In this document: piece after piece, positions 1 through 13,000 of the stretch
Layout: each line of letters begins with the position of its first letter
How positions within the stretch are numbered: position 1 is the first letter of the stretch
Assembly: GCA_963693305.1 (NCBI GenBank)
Contig: OY855908.1
Location: forward strand, 2,339,501-2,403,500
DNA length: 64,000 nucleotides
Reading direction: 5' to 3'
From: Meandrina meandrites
Lineage: Eukaryota; Cnidaria; Anthozoa; Scleractinia; Meandrinidae
Program-made: the position numbers and the translations under genes
The notes under the pieces: model-generated
Seen by the model: only the letters and a program-made list of their open reading frames with translations
Database searches by the model: none
Told to the model about the DNA's origin: nothing

Positions 1-962
1 CGCTACCCCCGAAGATCAAGAGAGACTGCTTGCAGGCTATAATCAACCCCAGTAAGCTCCTTTAATTATAACGGGGAACGTTCAAAGGCCTCAATTATTA
101 CTCCAAAAATAGTATCGTCTTTCAATATAGGTGCACGGTTTTAGGTGCAGGTCGCCGAAATATGACGGTCATTGATTTATTAAAATGAAAAAACAATCAA
201 GATAATAAGTGCATTGATTTTTTTTCTTGCATTTTATTTTAAAACCGTTTAGCTGATGAAAGGTTTTAAGTATCTGTATGGTATGTCTGTAATCGAGACG
301 GCGCGCTTTCAAAACCTAAATTAGTCAAATAGCCACCACTCTGTCTTGTATATAAACAAGGGTATATATATTGCAAATCTTTTTTTTTTTTTACTTAACT
401 TTTATAAATTAACACTTCTTTACTATCATTTTAACTTATGCTTCTTCTCGTGCAAAATATATCTTTTATTAAGAGTTCCAGATTATTCACACTCTGTTTG
501 TGTTCACTGCTGTGTGCTAGTCCAGCCTGATCGCGGGCTTGACTGTACACGTCACTGTTTGGAGAATGAGTCTGCGCTCTTCCCCGAAAAATAAAGGCGG
601 GGCGGAGGAGAGGAATAAAGACCGTACTCGAGAGAGTGGCGGAAATCTCTTCACCATTGGATGAAAATGGAAATTAATAACATCTTTGTGCGCACCAGGC
701 AGGATAACAGTCACTCTCAGTTTGAAAATCCAACAGTATATGCGTAACTACTTCGTTTGCAGCTCCAGCTAAATTCATTGCAAACTTTGAGATTGACTCA
801 GTAAACCAATCTAGGAATGGAATCGTGAAAACTCCACTGAGTACTACAGCTAATAAACAGCGTTAATAAACAAATGATGCTCGTGGAATATAAAATAAAA
901 ATACTTGTTGGATTTAAAGAGATATATATAATCATATGGTGAGAGGTTCCTTGCTTGCCAGT
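1..962. other. 3' flank of the WAP/vWA/TSP1 gene
   Basis: AT-rich, with only short stop-ridden frames. Contains candidate polyadenylation signals; no gene, RNA or repeat that I recognise. Confidence 0.5.
465..470 (-). terminator. Candidate polyadenylation signal AATAAA
   Basis: First AATAAA on the minus strand after the presumed stop codon, about 490 bases downstream. Further copies lie at 233-238 and 176-181. Confidence 0.3.
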
Positions 963-1006
963 CTAGCCTTGGTAGACATATTTGTATTTATGGCCCGCTG
1001 CAGTAA
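963..1006 (-). CDS. Exon 24: probable terminal exon, short hydrophilic tail
   Basis: After a strong polypyrimidine tract and CAG (1007-1009 complement), phase 1 reads [14 protein letters not shown] then TAG at 965-963. The whole reading frame then closes exactly (4386 bases). No TSP1-, TM- or other domain-like exon is visible between here and position 1. Alternative: the gene continues left of the window and this exon is spurious. Confidence 0.45.
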
Positions 1007-4000
1007 CTGAAAAAAAAAATAAAAAAGTTAAATGAATATGTGTACATTTGTAACAAACTAAGCGTTTTCAAGTGATAGATACAAACTTACTGCATTGACA
1101 AAATTTTGCCTTTTGGAAGAATAGAAATAAATAAAAAGCCAAAGATGCTATATGTAACGGTCATTTTGTTGACGTGTAGTATATGAAATGATTCATATAT
1201 GAACTGCGGAAATATATGACTAAGGCTAACTGCACTGAAAAAAAAATCAGGGCTTCAACGTTGAAGCCCTGATTTTTTTCAGGCTTCTTCATTCCAATTG
1301 TTTAAATTGGAAATTCACTGCGAAGATCACATATCACCGTCATTTCGTTTTTGTATATTTTTGTCTTTTAGTCCCCGTAGAAGTTCTGTATTGCAAACCT
1401 AGCCTGTTCCAGGCTCTCGGTAGTTGGGGGCGAGCGAAAAAAGCGGGCAAAGGAAAAAACGAGGGGGAGACTAAGGCGCCTTAGTCTCCCCCTCGTTTTT
1501 CCTCGCTCGCCCGCTTTTTTCGCTCGCCCCCAGCTACCGAGAGCCTGGAACAGGCTATTGCAAACCGAAATATCGGGGGTAGGGATCAGCTTACTGACGT
1601 TTTCTAAATATCTGTTCGAGATAGTTTGCAAGTCACCTTTAAAACCTAAATAACAGTTTCCCTTTACTATACTCCTACTCGTGGAATACCTATATACCGT
1701 TTCAGCCTAAAAAAGGCACGGAGCCTCCGGGAGTCGTATAATCCACAAAGGGGAGTACTCCTCCTCCCCCCTCCCCCTCTCAGAACCTATAGTAGCTTCC
1801 CGCTACCTGAGACTCGAGTATCCTCGATATTTCATTTTATTTACAACAGCTCAAGACAGTCCAAGGAGTGTATCTATTATAAAGTTCAGGGGTCTTAACA
1901 CATTTATTATGTATAAACCGTATTTCAATCCTCTCACCGGTACAGGATCCCTTTCTCAATTGTCTCACAAGCTGTCTCAGTGCACTGAATGTTTTTGCGT
2001 AGTACACATTGTTTTCTGTTGCGATCGTTTTCAAACTTGATCTGTTAACCCTCTTTCCAATTCCAAGTGAGATGATATGCACTTTTTTGTCTTTAAGAGG
2101 TTGCGAAGCTTCGGCGAGAATTTCGTTGACGGTCTTTTTGGAGCCCTTCTCGATTGTTTGTTCACCGTCAGTCATTACGAGAGCCACCTAGCAAAAGAAT
2201 CAAATTAAACCTAGTTACGAAAGAGTCAACAAACAAACAAAACAAAACTTGTAGAGTGTACTAGCCAAATTTTGACCAGCAAATCATTCCTTTTTACGAC
2301 TGTTTTGCGTATGCAAATAAAGGAGTAAAGGATTTAAAAGGACGATTATGGCGCAGGTGGGTCGATCGGCTGTAAACGAAAGGCCGTTGACAGATGGTTG
2401 GCAGACCTAATGTAATCCTACTCTCAGTTTGACGTTGCGGTTTATTAAGACCGATGACAGACCACTGTACTTTAGGCGCTAATGGTTTTGTTTTGATGGG
2501 TATGTGATGATAATTTGAAAATCGATTGTGAACATATTCTATTTTTATTTATCTTAAATCAGGTGTATGTTGTTTCTGCCCAATAGAAAAATCAACAGAA
2601 TTTTCTTAAGTTTGCATGTGACAGTCAAAGCGAAATTGAAAGGGAGATTTGTGTAATCGCTAGGTGACAGAAGATTATCAGTGTCACGCTATGCGCCACA
2701 AAGGTCAACGCAGCCGATTTAGATATGCGACGCTTTATCTTTAAAACAATCAAAGAAGGCAAGATCAGGTGTATGTTGTTTCTGCCCCATAGAAAATCAA
2801 CAGAATCGTCTTAAGTTTGCATGTGACCGTCAAAGCAAAATTGAAAGTGAAGTTTATGTAATGCTTATGCTAGCTGACAGAAGATTATCAGTGTCACGCT
2901 GTGCGCGACAAAGGTGAAATATTATGCAGCCGATTTGAAAATAAATTTGATGCAACGCTTATATGGATCGTTTTCACTGTCACGCAATAAAAATATAAAT
3001 TGAAGAACCATTCATCGAATGAGGTCAATAAAATAGGATATTATAGAAAATAAGTAAATAAGTCATCTCTCCAAGTTTTAGGTCTGTGCGCTATCCCAAA
3101 CTTCAGATATTCGTCGAAATGTTTTGCACAAATTTACAGAGCCCAGTATGGATCCGCCATATTGGTGCACATCTGTGGTGCACCAATATGGCGGCCGGAA
3201 AATACTGTAAACATCTGAAGCTTACTTTGGTCATCTAGGCCACTGATTATCTGTACTGGACAGACAAACATTTGCATAAACACATTTCCTGCTACTTTAA
3301 CTTCCCAAATGGCAAAAAATCGCAAGAGAAATGTATACTTTTTGATAAACACGATCGTAACTGTATGCACGGACCGCCATACCTCTAAAATTCAAAGTGC
3401 GCTGGTTTCCAAACGAAGGACCCTATTGAGCTGAAAAGTTGCAAACAGATATAATTTAAGTAGCTCTTATGCCTGATGCAGATGCAAACGTTGGTGTCTC
3501 TTTAGATTTGGATTTTAGTATCTGATGACGTCACGTGAAAACGATCGATTAACAACAATTAAAGAAGGCAAGATCAAACTTATCATGCTCAATTAAAAAA
3601 AAACTACGCAGACAAAACAGTCGTGGGCTCATAGGGCCCCTTTGATTACTTTTCGACTTATGGGACTCTTACATCATATTTTGGAAACCAGACTTCCTAC
3701 GGATATGCTCATTTGAAGAGTCCTTCAAGAGTTTCAAGTCACGGCCATATTTGACGATTCACGTGACCAGAATATAAAAAACACTAAAACTGAAATGGCA
3801 TATGATCTGAAAGTTAAAATCAGTGCCAATAGATAAAGAATGTCCACATGTTTAATGCGTTGTATGGGTTTTATAAAATTTGCATTATTATAAAAGTTAT
3901 GACGTAATAAACACCCGTATTTCCAGTTTTTCTTCAGTATCGTTCCTTTTTTACGTGTAAATAGTAATTCCATACGTAAAATTATAAAGAAGCTCTGTTA

Positions 4001-7000
4001 TCTCTGATTCTTAAAAATGGAACTTTACTTATTTCCTTAAAGTTTTAAGGATTTTAAATTCTAACACGCAGTTTGGGACTGGCACTAGTTACGCCCGTGC
4101 AATGTCAATTTTTTCAAAGCAGGTGTTCCCCTCTAAAGGATTCATCATTTAGCAATACAAAACGCTGAAAAATGGCTTCCCACGAAAAATCGTCTTCAGC
4201 AATCCCTTAGCAACTGCTCTAGATCTGTAGTTAAGAATGATTTCCCTTAAATGCCTCCCTGTAGTTTTTGTATAGCGGCATGTATCCTAGCTTATCTTAT
4301 GAGCTTAAATGCCTCGTGGGAGACCGTAGCCACGGCAGACGTTTGGAAGATCATGTTTTTGGACCTCATCAACAAGACAAAAGAAGAAAGCTCAGCAATG
4401 GTGCCATTTGCAAATCAGACTAACTCCTTACCTTTCTTACGTCATCTCTCATTCCTCCCTTTATAGTAAACAATTCATCATTTGCTCGTCGCAATGCTCT
4501 GTCGATGTAGGTATGGCCTCGTTTGTGTGGAATTGCTTGTACTATCTTCCTGACATTTTGTTTATTTAGTTTTCTTCCTGGAAGGGTATTGAATTTAAGC
4601 TGCACCGTAGCCTCTGTGCTGTACTCGACAATTGCAATGTGGGTATGATCTTCCGACACTTCGAAACCATCTACGATGCTACGAATAAATGTTAATAGAA
4701 GCTTAAAATTCCTTCTTGAAATGCTACCCGAGGTATCCACGAGGATGGCAAAGTCCATTGGAACGTTACAGGTCACTGAAAAAAAAAATAAAAAAGCTAT
4801 GAATGGTACGTTTCCAAGGAATGGCCATTCGGACATGGTATACGATCCTGTCTGGCAAAATTATTAAGACTTGGAATTGATGAATTAAACCGAGACCTAC
4901 AATCAACCAAAGGCATACAAATTCAGAAACCACAGATTGCTAATACGTTTACTCGTTGACGTTTCTTTTCGTAATCCCTCTATCCCTTAGCTATGATCCC
5001 GGCGCGTTTGCGAAATTAAAGTGGCATGCTTGGAATAAACTAGGTACCTCGAAGCTACGCGTATGACCACTACAGTCACATATGTCTTCGGTGTTTTGTT
5101 TTTGTCTATAGTAAGCTCACCTTGACATCGTGTATTCGTGTTACAGTAAACCATTGCTACATTACTTCCTAGGCAATCTCTTCCTCCGTTTGCCGGTGGG
5201 GGGTTGTTGCATTGTCGAAACCTCATTCGTTTTCCGTACCCACAGGTTCTCGAACATGCACTCCATCTGGTCCATCGGCCCCATTTTCCGTTCACTGTAC
5301 AATAAAAAGCGACGTACACTTTTAAATTTGCCTCTAGCCTCGCTTGAAAATAGTTTCTTAAAAATAACCTATGGGTTCTAAAAATCTGAGTGGGTGTAGG
5401 TATAAAAGGGGTGTCTGCCTCTTGAGTTTGCAAACAAGTATGATGATTTGTGAGCCGGTCAGAATTTTACAATTTGTCAAAGGCGGCGATCAGAACATTT
5501 GGATATTCGTCAGGTTTTGGTATTCCCATCCAGATCCTCTTAAAATCCAACAGTTAGTGGTACTATTTCGTTTTAAGCAAATTTTCGTTCCATCGGTGCT
5601 ATCGATTAGTTATTCCCAGTTGTGATGCCATCGTCAGAAAATAAGGAAATGACAACTGAAAGCAAGGGACCGCGGACGAAAATGCTGCTGGTGTACGTAA
5701 GGTAAGGTAAGGTCAACTTTATTTAGGCAGGGTGGCCCAATCAGCACTTGGCTGGTATCAAAAGGGGCCCTGCGTAAATTAAGACTACATTAAATTTCTA
5801 TATATAAAGATTAATATTTACAATTATAAAAAAAAACGGGTAAAAAGCGCTTAAAAAATACAAATGAAATATAATTAGAGTACTGACAGCTCTGATCAGC
5901 CAAAAATAAAATACAAAGAATAAGGGTACGTCCCTTTTTCGTTGACTTCATGTGTAGGTTCCTCCCCGGGCCATTTCTCCTCTTTCATAAAAAAATGGTT
6001 GCAACGCTGTAATGATTAAAACCTAAAGCCTACCTGCGCATTGGTTTGTGTTACACTTGATTTCTTCCACACTTGCTCCTGGACAATCTTCACCACCATT
6101 TGAAGGGCGCGGATTGGTGCAATCTCTTACACGGCGTCGTATTCCACCAGAACATGTCGCTGAACATCGACTCCAGCGACCCCACTGGGACCAACCTCCA
6201 GCAACTAAATGAACGAAAAATAAATTGCTACCAGCGAGATAAATGCTAAGAGTTCCCCTGCGTTGGACTAGGATCCAATCCAGGGGGGGGGGGGGGGGGG
6301 GGTAGAAATACTCGTAGACGTTTCATGCTACAGGAACCTGGATAGGCTCCGGCGGTATGGACACTTGCAGTTGCGCAGTCTTTCTTCACGTTTAATTAAT
6401 AAGGCCAGGGCGGGTGTTCTCTAGTAACCTATCGTATCTATCTATCAGTACAATCTTGAAACACTATCGGTTACCTCATTTTGTACTCAAAGCGATCACC
6501 GCATCTATTTTATTTTTCCGAAGCTTAACTCCTTTTTTATCATTTTAGACTCAATCTTATATAACACGCCTTTTACCTGGGCAGGCTCTTCTATCGCAGT
6601 AGTAACTTTCTCTACTATGCCCAACACACTGTGCTCCACCATGTGTCGGCGGGGGGTTGGTACAACTCCTGTATCGATACAATATTCCTGATCCACAAGT
6701 CACAGAACAGCGCCCCCAGCTACTCCAGTACGACCAGCCACCGTGAACTGAGTGAACAGAAGAAGGACGTTATTTTTATTAATGTTAAACACTGATGCGC
6801 AAGACTTATGTTTCTCATATGATTTCTAGCAGACCTGTTTATATTAAATTATATTAATAATCATTTGGTTTTTCCGCCCACTAAAGTAATAGTAATGCAA
6901 CTTTCATAAAAGCATTTCAAGCTAATATAGATAGCGTAAACATCAACAAAACACAAACTGAACACACAAGGTAGGTACGAACAAGACAATAACCTATACC

Positions 7001-10000
7001 ATTCAGCATTATCACTTACGCACCCTTTCAAAGACCTTATAACTTGCAAAATTATACGAAAGAAAGACGCCTATCATAGCCTATATGTCTTCCGTGTAAC
7101 TACAATTGTAGTTTATTTCCGTCACCTGGACATGGGATATCTTCATTGCACGATTGTGTTTCTGAACTCCTTCCAGGACAACGCGATCCACGAAACGCCG
7201 GTGCGGGATTGCTACAAGTACGAGATCGAACCTGTGTTCCTCCACCACATGAGCTCGAACATCTGCCCCAGGCTTTCCAGGCCGCCCAATTGCCGTCCAC
7301 TGTATAATTAGCAGAAATGGCAATTTTAGCTAACATTTCTTTTGTTGTTTTATTCTGTTCAGTTGTTTCCTTTGCACAAAGTGACATAAACACGATTTAA
7401 CTGCCATGTGGTCGTTTTACCTCGTTTCACGTTTCAAATGTTTTAAAACCTTTCAGCAATCTCCTAGTTGACAGGAGTAAAAAAGTGACGGGAGGTAAGG
7501 GGGCGCTTATTTTCGTTTTAATCTGAACGGATGAGTGCTCATTCAATAGGGGTCTTTAAGGGAAGGCGCCTATTCTTAGACTTACCACCTGTTCAAATTC
7601 TCAATGCTGAATTAACTCCCTGTAGCAACAGGTACTATCATGATTGACGCGCTGTCTTATAAAGTTGTATTCGAAAAAAATTCCTCTCGCAACTGAAAAT
7701 ATTTTTTCTAACATGTAGGAAAATCAATTTTCAGATGCATGTCATAGGCAACATTAGGCTTTGACTACATCGCGATCTTGAAATGGATTGTTCTTGTTAG
7801 TAACAAATTGCTTATTGTTGCCAAATGTTTACCTGGACATGGTAGGTTATTGCACGAGCGAGATTCCTTGTTCTTTCCAGGGCAATCTCTGCCTCCGTGA
7901 GCCGGTGGGGGGTTAGTGCAGGTTCGCGTTCGGTCCTGGGTTCCACCACCACAGCTCTGGGTACATATGCTCCAACTCCGCCATCTGGCCCAGTTACCGT
8001 CAACTGCGTGAAATCAGCCAAAATAAAATAAACTAAATGTTATTTACTCTCTGGGATGGCATATTGGTGTATGTAAACTTATTTAGATTTTCAGTATTTT
8101 TTCTAATGAGCAGGGCTATCTCTTAGCGCGGTCTTCCTTTATTGATGTTGTTGCCGCTGTTGTCTTGCTTTTTTACAAAACACTATTTTCCTCAACCTTT
8201 CGTGAAATGACCAGGCAAGAGAATTGCCTAAAGTATTGGAATGAAGGACTATAAATAAACTCGGTGTAAAAGAAAATTGAATTATTTCCCCAGCAGGGTT
8301 CTGGCGTTACGTGTAGTCACCATGAATTGAAAGATCACGTGTTCTTCCTGTATTTTTTAGGTAATTTCTGGTAAGCTATCAATCCTACCAATACTCGAAC
8401 GTACTCATAATCTATGATATCGTTATTTGACATGTGTATGTGACAGATAGAGCGGTGTCACGCAACAAGGAAATTCCGCAGCAAACAATGTCGCGACGTA
8501 CTTGACACAGTAATATCGTGGTCCATGGACTTCCATAATTAAAGGCGTCAATCTTGTAAATAAAATCATGTAAAGGTTGGGCAGCTACAGTGAGAAATAT
8601 TACTAGAGTGTTATGAAACCTACTTCCACAGGGGTGTTCATTGCAGGCTTGAACCTGTCGTCTCTCTCCAATGCATGGTGCTCCCCCAAAGGCCGGAGGA
8701 GGATTGGTACAAGAACGTGATCGTGCCTGGGTTCCTCCTCCACATTTTACTGGGCATACGCCCCAGTCGCTCCATCTTGTCCATTTTCCGTTCACTGAAA
8801 ATGTTTATAAGAAAATTATTATTCCAGTTATGCTAAATCTTTATTCAGCGAAATTAAAGTTATATCTCTTCCGTACGGTGAGCCGGAAAAAGACAAAAAA
8901 AAAAAAGAAGTTTTGGCAGCGAGTAGAAAACGTATCGTAGTTTTACTTTGGTGTAAGTAATGGCACTCACTTTTGGCACATAAATTATCTATTCATGGCT
9001 TTTCTTGTTGACCCCTTGTTCGAAGTTTCGATAGAATATACCGAATTATGCATCAGTGTAAGAGGCAGAAGTCCGTAAACTGAGCATGTCCTGAGAAGAA
9101 AACACACTTATAAAGGCCATGGATAGAAGGTAAGTGAAGAATAATTTACCTGGACAGGGTATTTGATTACAAGGCCGCGTTTCATCGCTATTTCCCAAGC
9201 AGTCTTTTCCACCATGGGTGGGTGGTGGATTCGTACAAGTGCGGGATCGACTCTGCGTCCCTCCCGCGCATGTCACTGTACATGGTGACCAGGCCTTCCA
9301 CGCAGACCAGCTTCCATCCCCTGAGGAAATGAACGGTGATCGAAACTTGTTTGTCAGGAAGTTTGCATAACTCTGTCACATACTAGATCTAGACTTGTTA
9401 AAGTGTCATATTTCATTCAGATGTCAAACTAAGCTGGATCTTACAACAGCAACAAAGAACACGCATTTTGTTCCTGGGATAGCTAGGATAGGTACTGGTA
9501 TAAACTTGTGTTTTAAAAGTAACAGTTAATCGATACCCAGTGCGCAGTATTTATGGTCATCCAAATACCCTCACATGTGTCCCGTGCACCCTGTTGATGT
9601 TTAAAAACATTTTTAATTATCTTCCGAGAGGCCATTTCACCACCACTACCATTTCGTGATTTTTAATTGCGCAATATATTATGTGAAAGTGTGGTTTGCA
9701 GGGCAAAACCAAACGATGCAAATGTTGTATTCGAGCTTATTTTTAACGCACATAATCATAGTCGAAGAAGTGCAAAAGCAAAGAAATCGAATATGCAGCT
9801 TTACAACAAAACCTCAACGAAGTATGATTACATTACCTGGACACGGTTGTTCGTTGCATGATCGAGCCTCTTTACTCGCCCCAACGCATGGCGCTCCCCC
9901 AAATGCCGGTGGTGGATTGGTACACGTTCGGGTGCGGTCTTGTACGCCTCCTCCACATGTTACCGGACAAATGCCCCAGGCTTTCCAAGCTGTCCACTTG

Positions 10001-13000
10001 CCATCCACTATCAGTGTTAATATGCACACAAATGGTCAAAAACGTCTCACGTATCATTGGTTTTTACTGGACACAAGCATAAGCGCATAAAAATAACGAA
10101 GATTCTCATTCCTCTTATGGTGCACTAGCAGGGATTCACCGCGATGCAAGCATACGCACAAGAAGAACAAGCCATTTCTTGCACCCAAGCTGTGATAGGG
10201 TGAAGACTGTCACTGCTTTCCATGCTCTAGTCTCGCAAGTCTTAGACAGATCTAGAAAGGGGGGAGGGAGGGGGTGCTACAAGCGCGACCTACCAGGCAA
10301 TTGCATAGCAAGTTCCTTGGAAACAACATTTGTGACAGGGAGTTTAGGCAGATCGCGTAAAAAGGGTAAACACAATGTCTTGGTTTACTTATAACTGGAG
10401 AAATAACAATTATAAATCCATAACGTTACACATGAAGTGGAGAATTTCCTCGTTAGACCTAAACTAAAAGAAACAATTTTATGCTCCCATAATACTTATC
10501 ACAAGAACACCTCATTTATTGACCTGGACATGGAAGAGTATTGCATGGTTGGACCTCCTCACTCTCTCCTACGCAGTCTTCTCCGTCGAATTTCGGTGGT
10601 GGGTTGGTACAGGTTCTTGAACGAGCATGCGTTCCACCTCCACAAGTCAAGGTGCAGGGGCTAAAATTGCTCCATTCGGACCAGTTGGCATCAACTAAAA
10701 TTGAAAGAAGGCAAACGTGTATAAACGAGCCATGGTTATAAGTAATGCGCGTGTTATTTGCCTGATATAAAAACGTGACTGAGTTTGACAGAACTACAAA
10801 GTCTGTGTAAACCTGAGATATACATGCAAGGGTTCTAGGAAAAGAACTTCACATATCGTGTTCTCCCAGTGAAGAATTTATAAAATTATACAAAAAATGT
10901 AGTGTGATGTTCTTTAAGCAACCTTATTTACGTAGCTTCATGCAAACTGGCTGCACCATACACAGACCACGTGTTAAAGGAAAAAAGTTTTTGAAGTGGA
11001 CCAAATAGACCGACATACATTGTCGTCTTTTAGTACCTTTGTTCTAGAAAAGGGCCAAGACAAAATCGAATGCTTAGGATTTACAACTGATTTCGCAATG
11101 AAGAATAATTACTTTAAAAAAATTCATTAATACTTTTGAAGTATATCATAAAAGTTATGGGACGTGTACAACTCTAATCAGCCTACTTGTGGCTTAGAAA
11201 TAGACCTGAATTAACTGGACAAGACAGTGAATCAGTAACCAATCCAGACCCAGACTGTAACTAAAGTAAAACGCCTGTGCCTTCGGTTGTAAAATATAGG
11301 CGGACAGTTCATTTACCAGGACATCCCCTTTCGTTGCATGATTTAGAACGCACGCTGTCCCCTTCACAACCAGATCCTCCAAACGCGGGCGCTGGATTAG
11401 TACAGGATCGACGGGACATTTGTGTACCACCACCACATGATACAGAACATGGTTCCCAGGCTCTCCACTCGGACCATTTACCGTCAACTATGCATTCAAC
11501 AGTAGTTCATATTAGTGTAAGGTACGTTACATAGTTTGCCTGGCGAAAACTTAAGGGTATTTGTGAACTTAAAGTTAAAATGTTTCTTCAAATTTAAACA
11601 TTACTTGGACATGGAAGTTCGTTGCAAGAGCGCACGTCTTTGCTCTCTCCACTGCATTCCCGGCCTCCATTTCGTGGTGGAGGATTGGTGCAGGTTCGAA
11701 ATCGACTCTGTATTCCACCGGCACACGTGACACTGCAAAGGTCCCAGTCTCCCCAGTTACTCCACTTTCCATCAACTGCAGAAGAAATTAACCCAGTGCT
11801 ATAATACGGTTGTATTATTTCAGGACTCTACAGTCCGTGCATGCAGGTGAACAATACAGATGAATGTAACTACAGCCAACACACCTTAACATACTTTTGA
11901 CAAATCGTGGAATGGAAATAAATTGATATAAGTGGATGTTGCCCAAGCTTGCTACCCATGACCAGGAGGCGAAACTTAACCAAAAGACCAAGCAGTGAGA
12001 AAGTGGTTTGCTTTATAAAATAAATGCGCTGTGCTGAGTTGTTTGCCGAGTAACGCTACTTGTTTATCTTTTGCGTAGGCCTTCGTGGTGTTCACATAAA
12101 CTATCAGCACGCGGGTTTTTCGTTTTTATTGATTAACGGAACTAGATATGATCGTTTTGTTTAAGGTATTTACCGGGACATCCCTTTTCGTTGCATGATC
12201 TAGAACGCAAGCTGTCCCCTTCACAATCAGATCCTCCAAACGCGGGCGCAGGATTAGTACACGATCGACGGGATATTTGAGTACCACCACCACATGATAC
12301 AGAGCATGGCTCCCAAGCTCTCCACTTGCTCCACTTACCGTCAACTGCGCATTCAATAGTAGTTTACATTAGGTTGAAGTCGTGCTTACCGAAGAACATG
12401 GTCAATTAATAAAAGCATGGGGATGAATGAACTTACGGCTTACGTCTTATAAATGTGATTCTTAACAATTGAATCAGCTTAGGAAAGAGCCGATTCAAGC
12501 TATTTAGACTCTATGTCGCGATTGACCACGACTTTATATATTTAACATTTAGGTTTATTACGAATTGCATGCCTATGTAGTCGCCATATATAGTCAAATG
12601 ACTTATAAAATGTGCGAGGCCCAGTGGCGGCCACCATGTTCATAAATCAAAAAGTCAGTTTGGTTAGAAATTTAATGCAGTTATCAGTGATCATTACTTT
12701 TTCGACAATTTAATCTTACGCTTTAGTCTATTTAATAGATGATTGGTATTAAGTGATTTTAGAAAAAGCCATTTGTCATTTTTTGGCCTTTTAATTTAGT
12801 AGAGAGAATAAGAAAAAAGACAGAAGAAACGGAATCATAGATAAGTGCTAAACAAACACTTAGATAAGTGAACCGTTATAGAAGAAATAGAACGCGGAAT
12901 CTTATTTATAAAGCAAGAAAACTTGAAAATGTTTTACTTGGGCATGGGTCCTCATTGCAAGAGCGAACGTCTTTGCTCACTCCAGTGCATTCCTGGCCTC

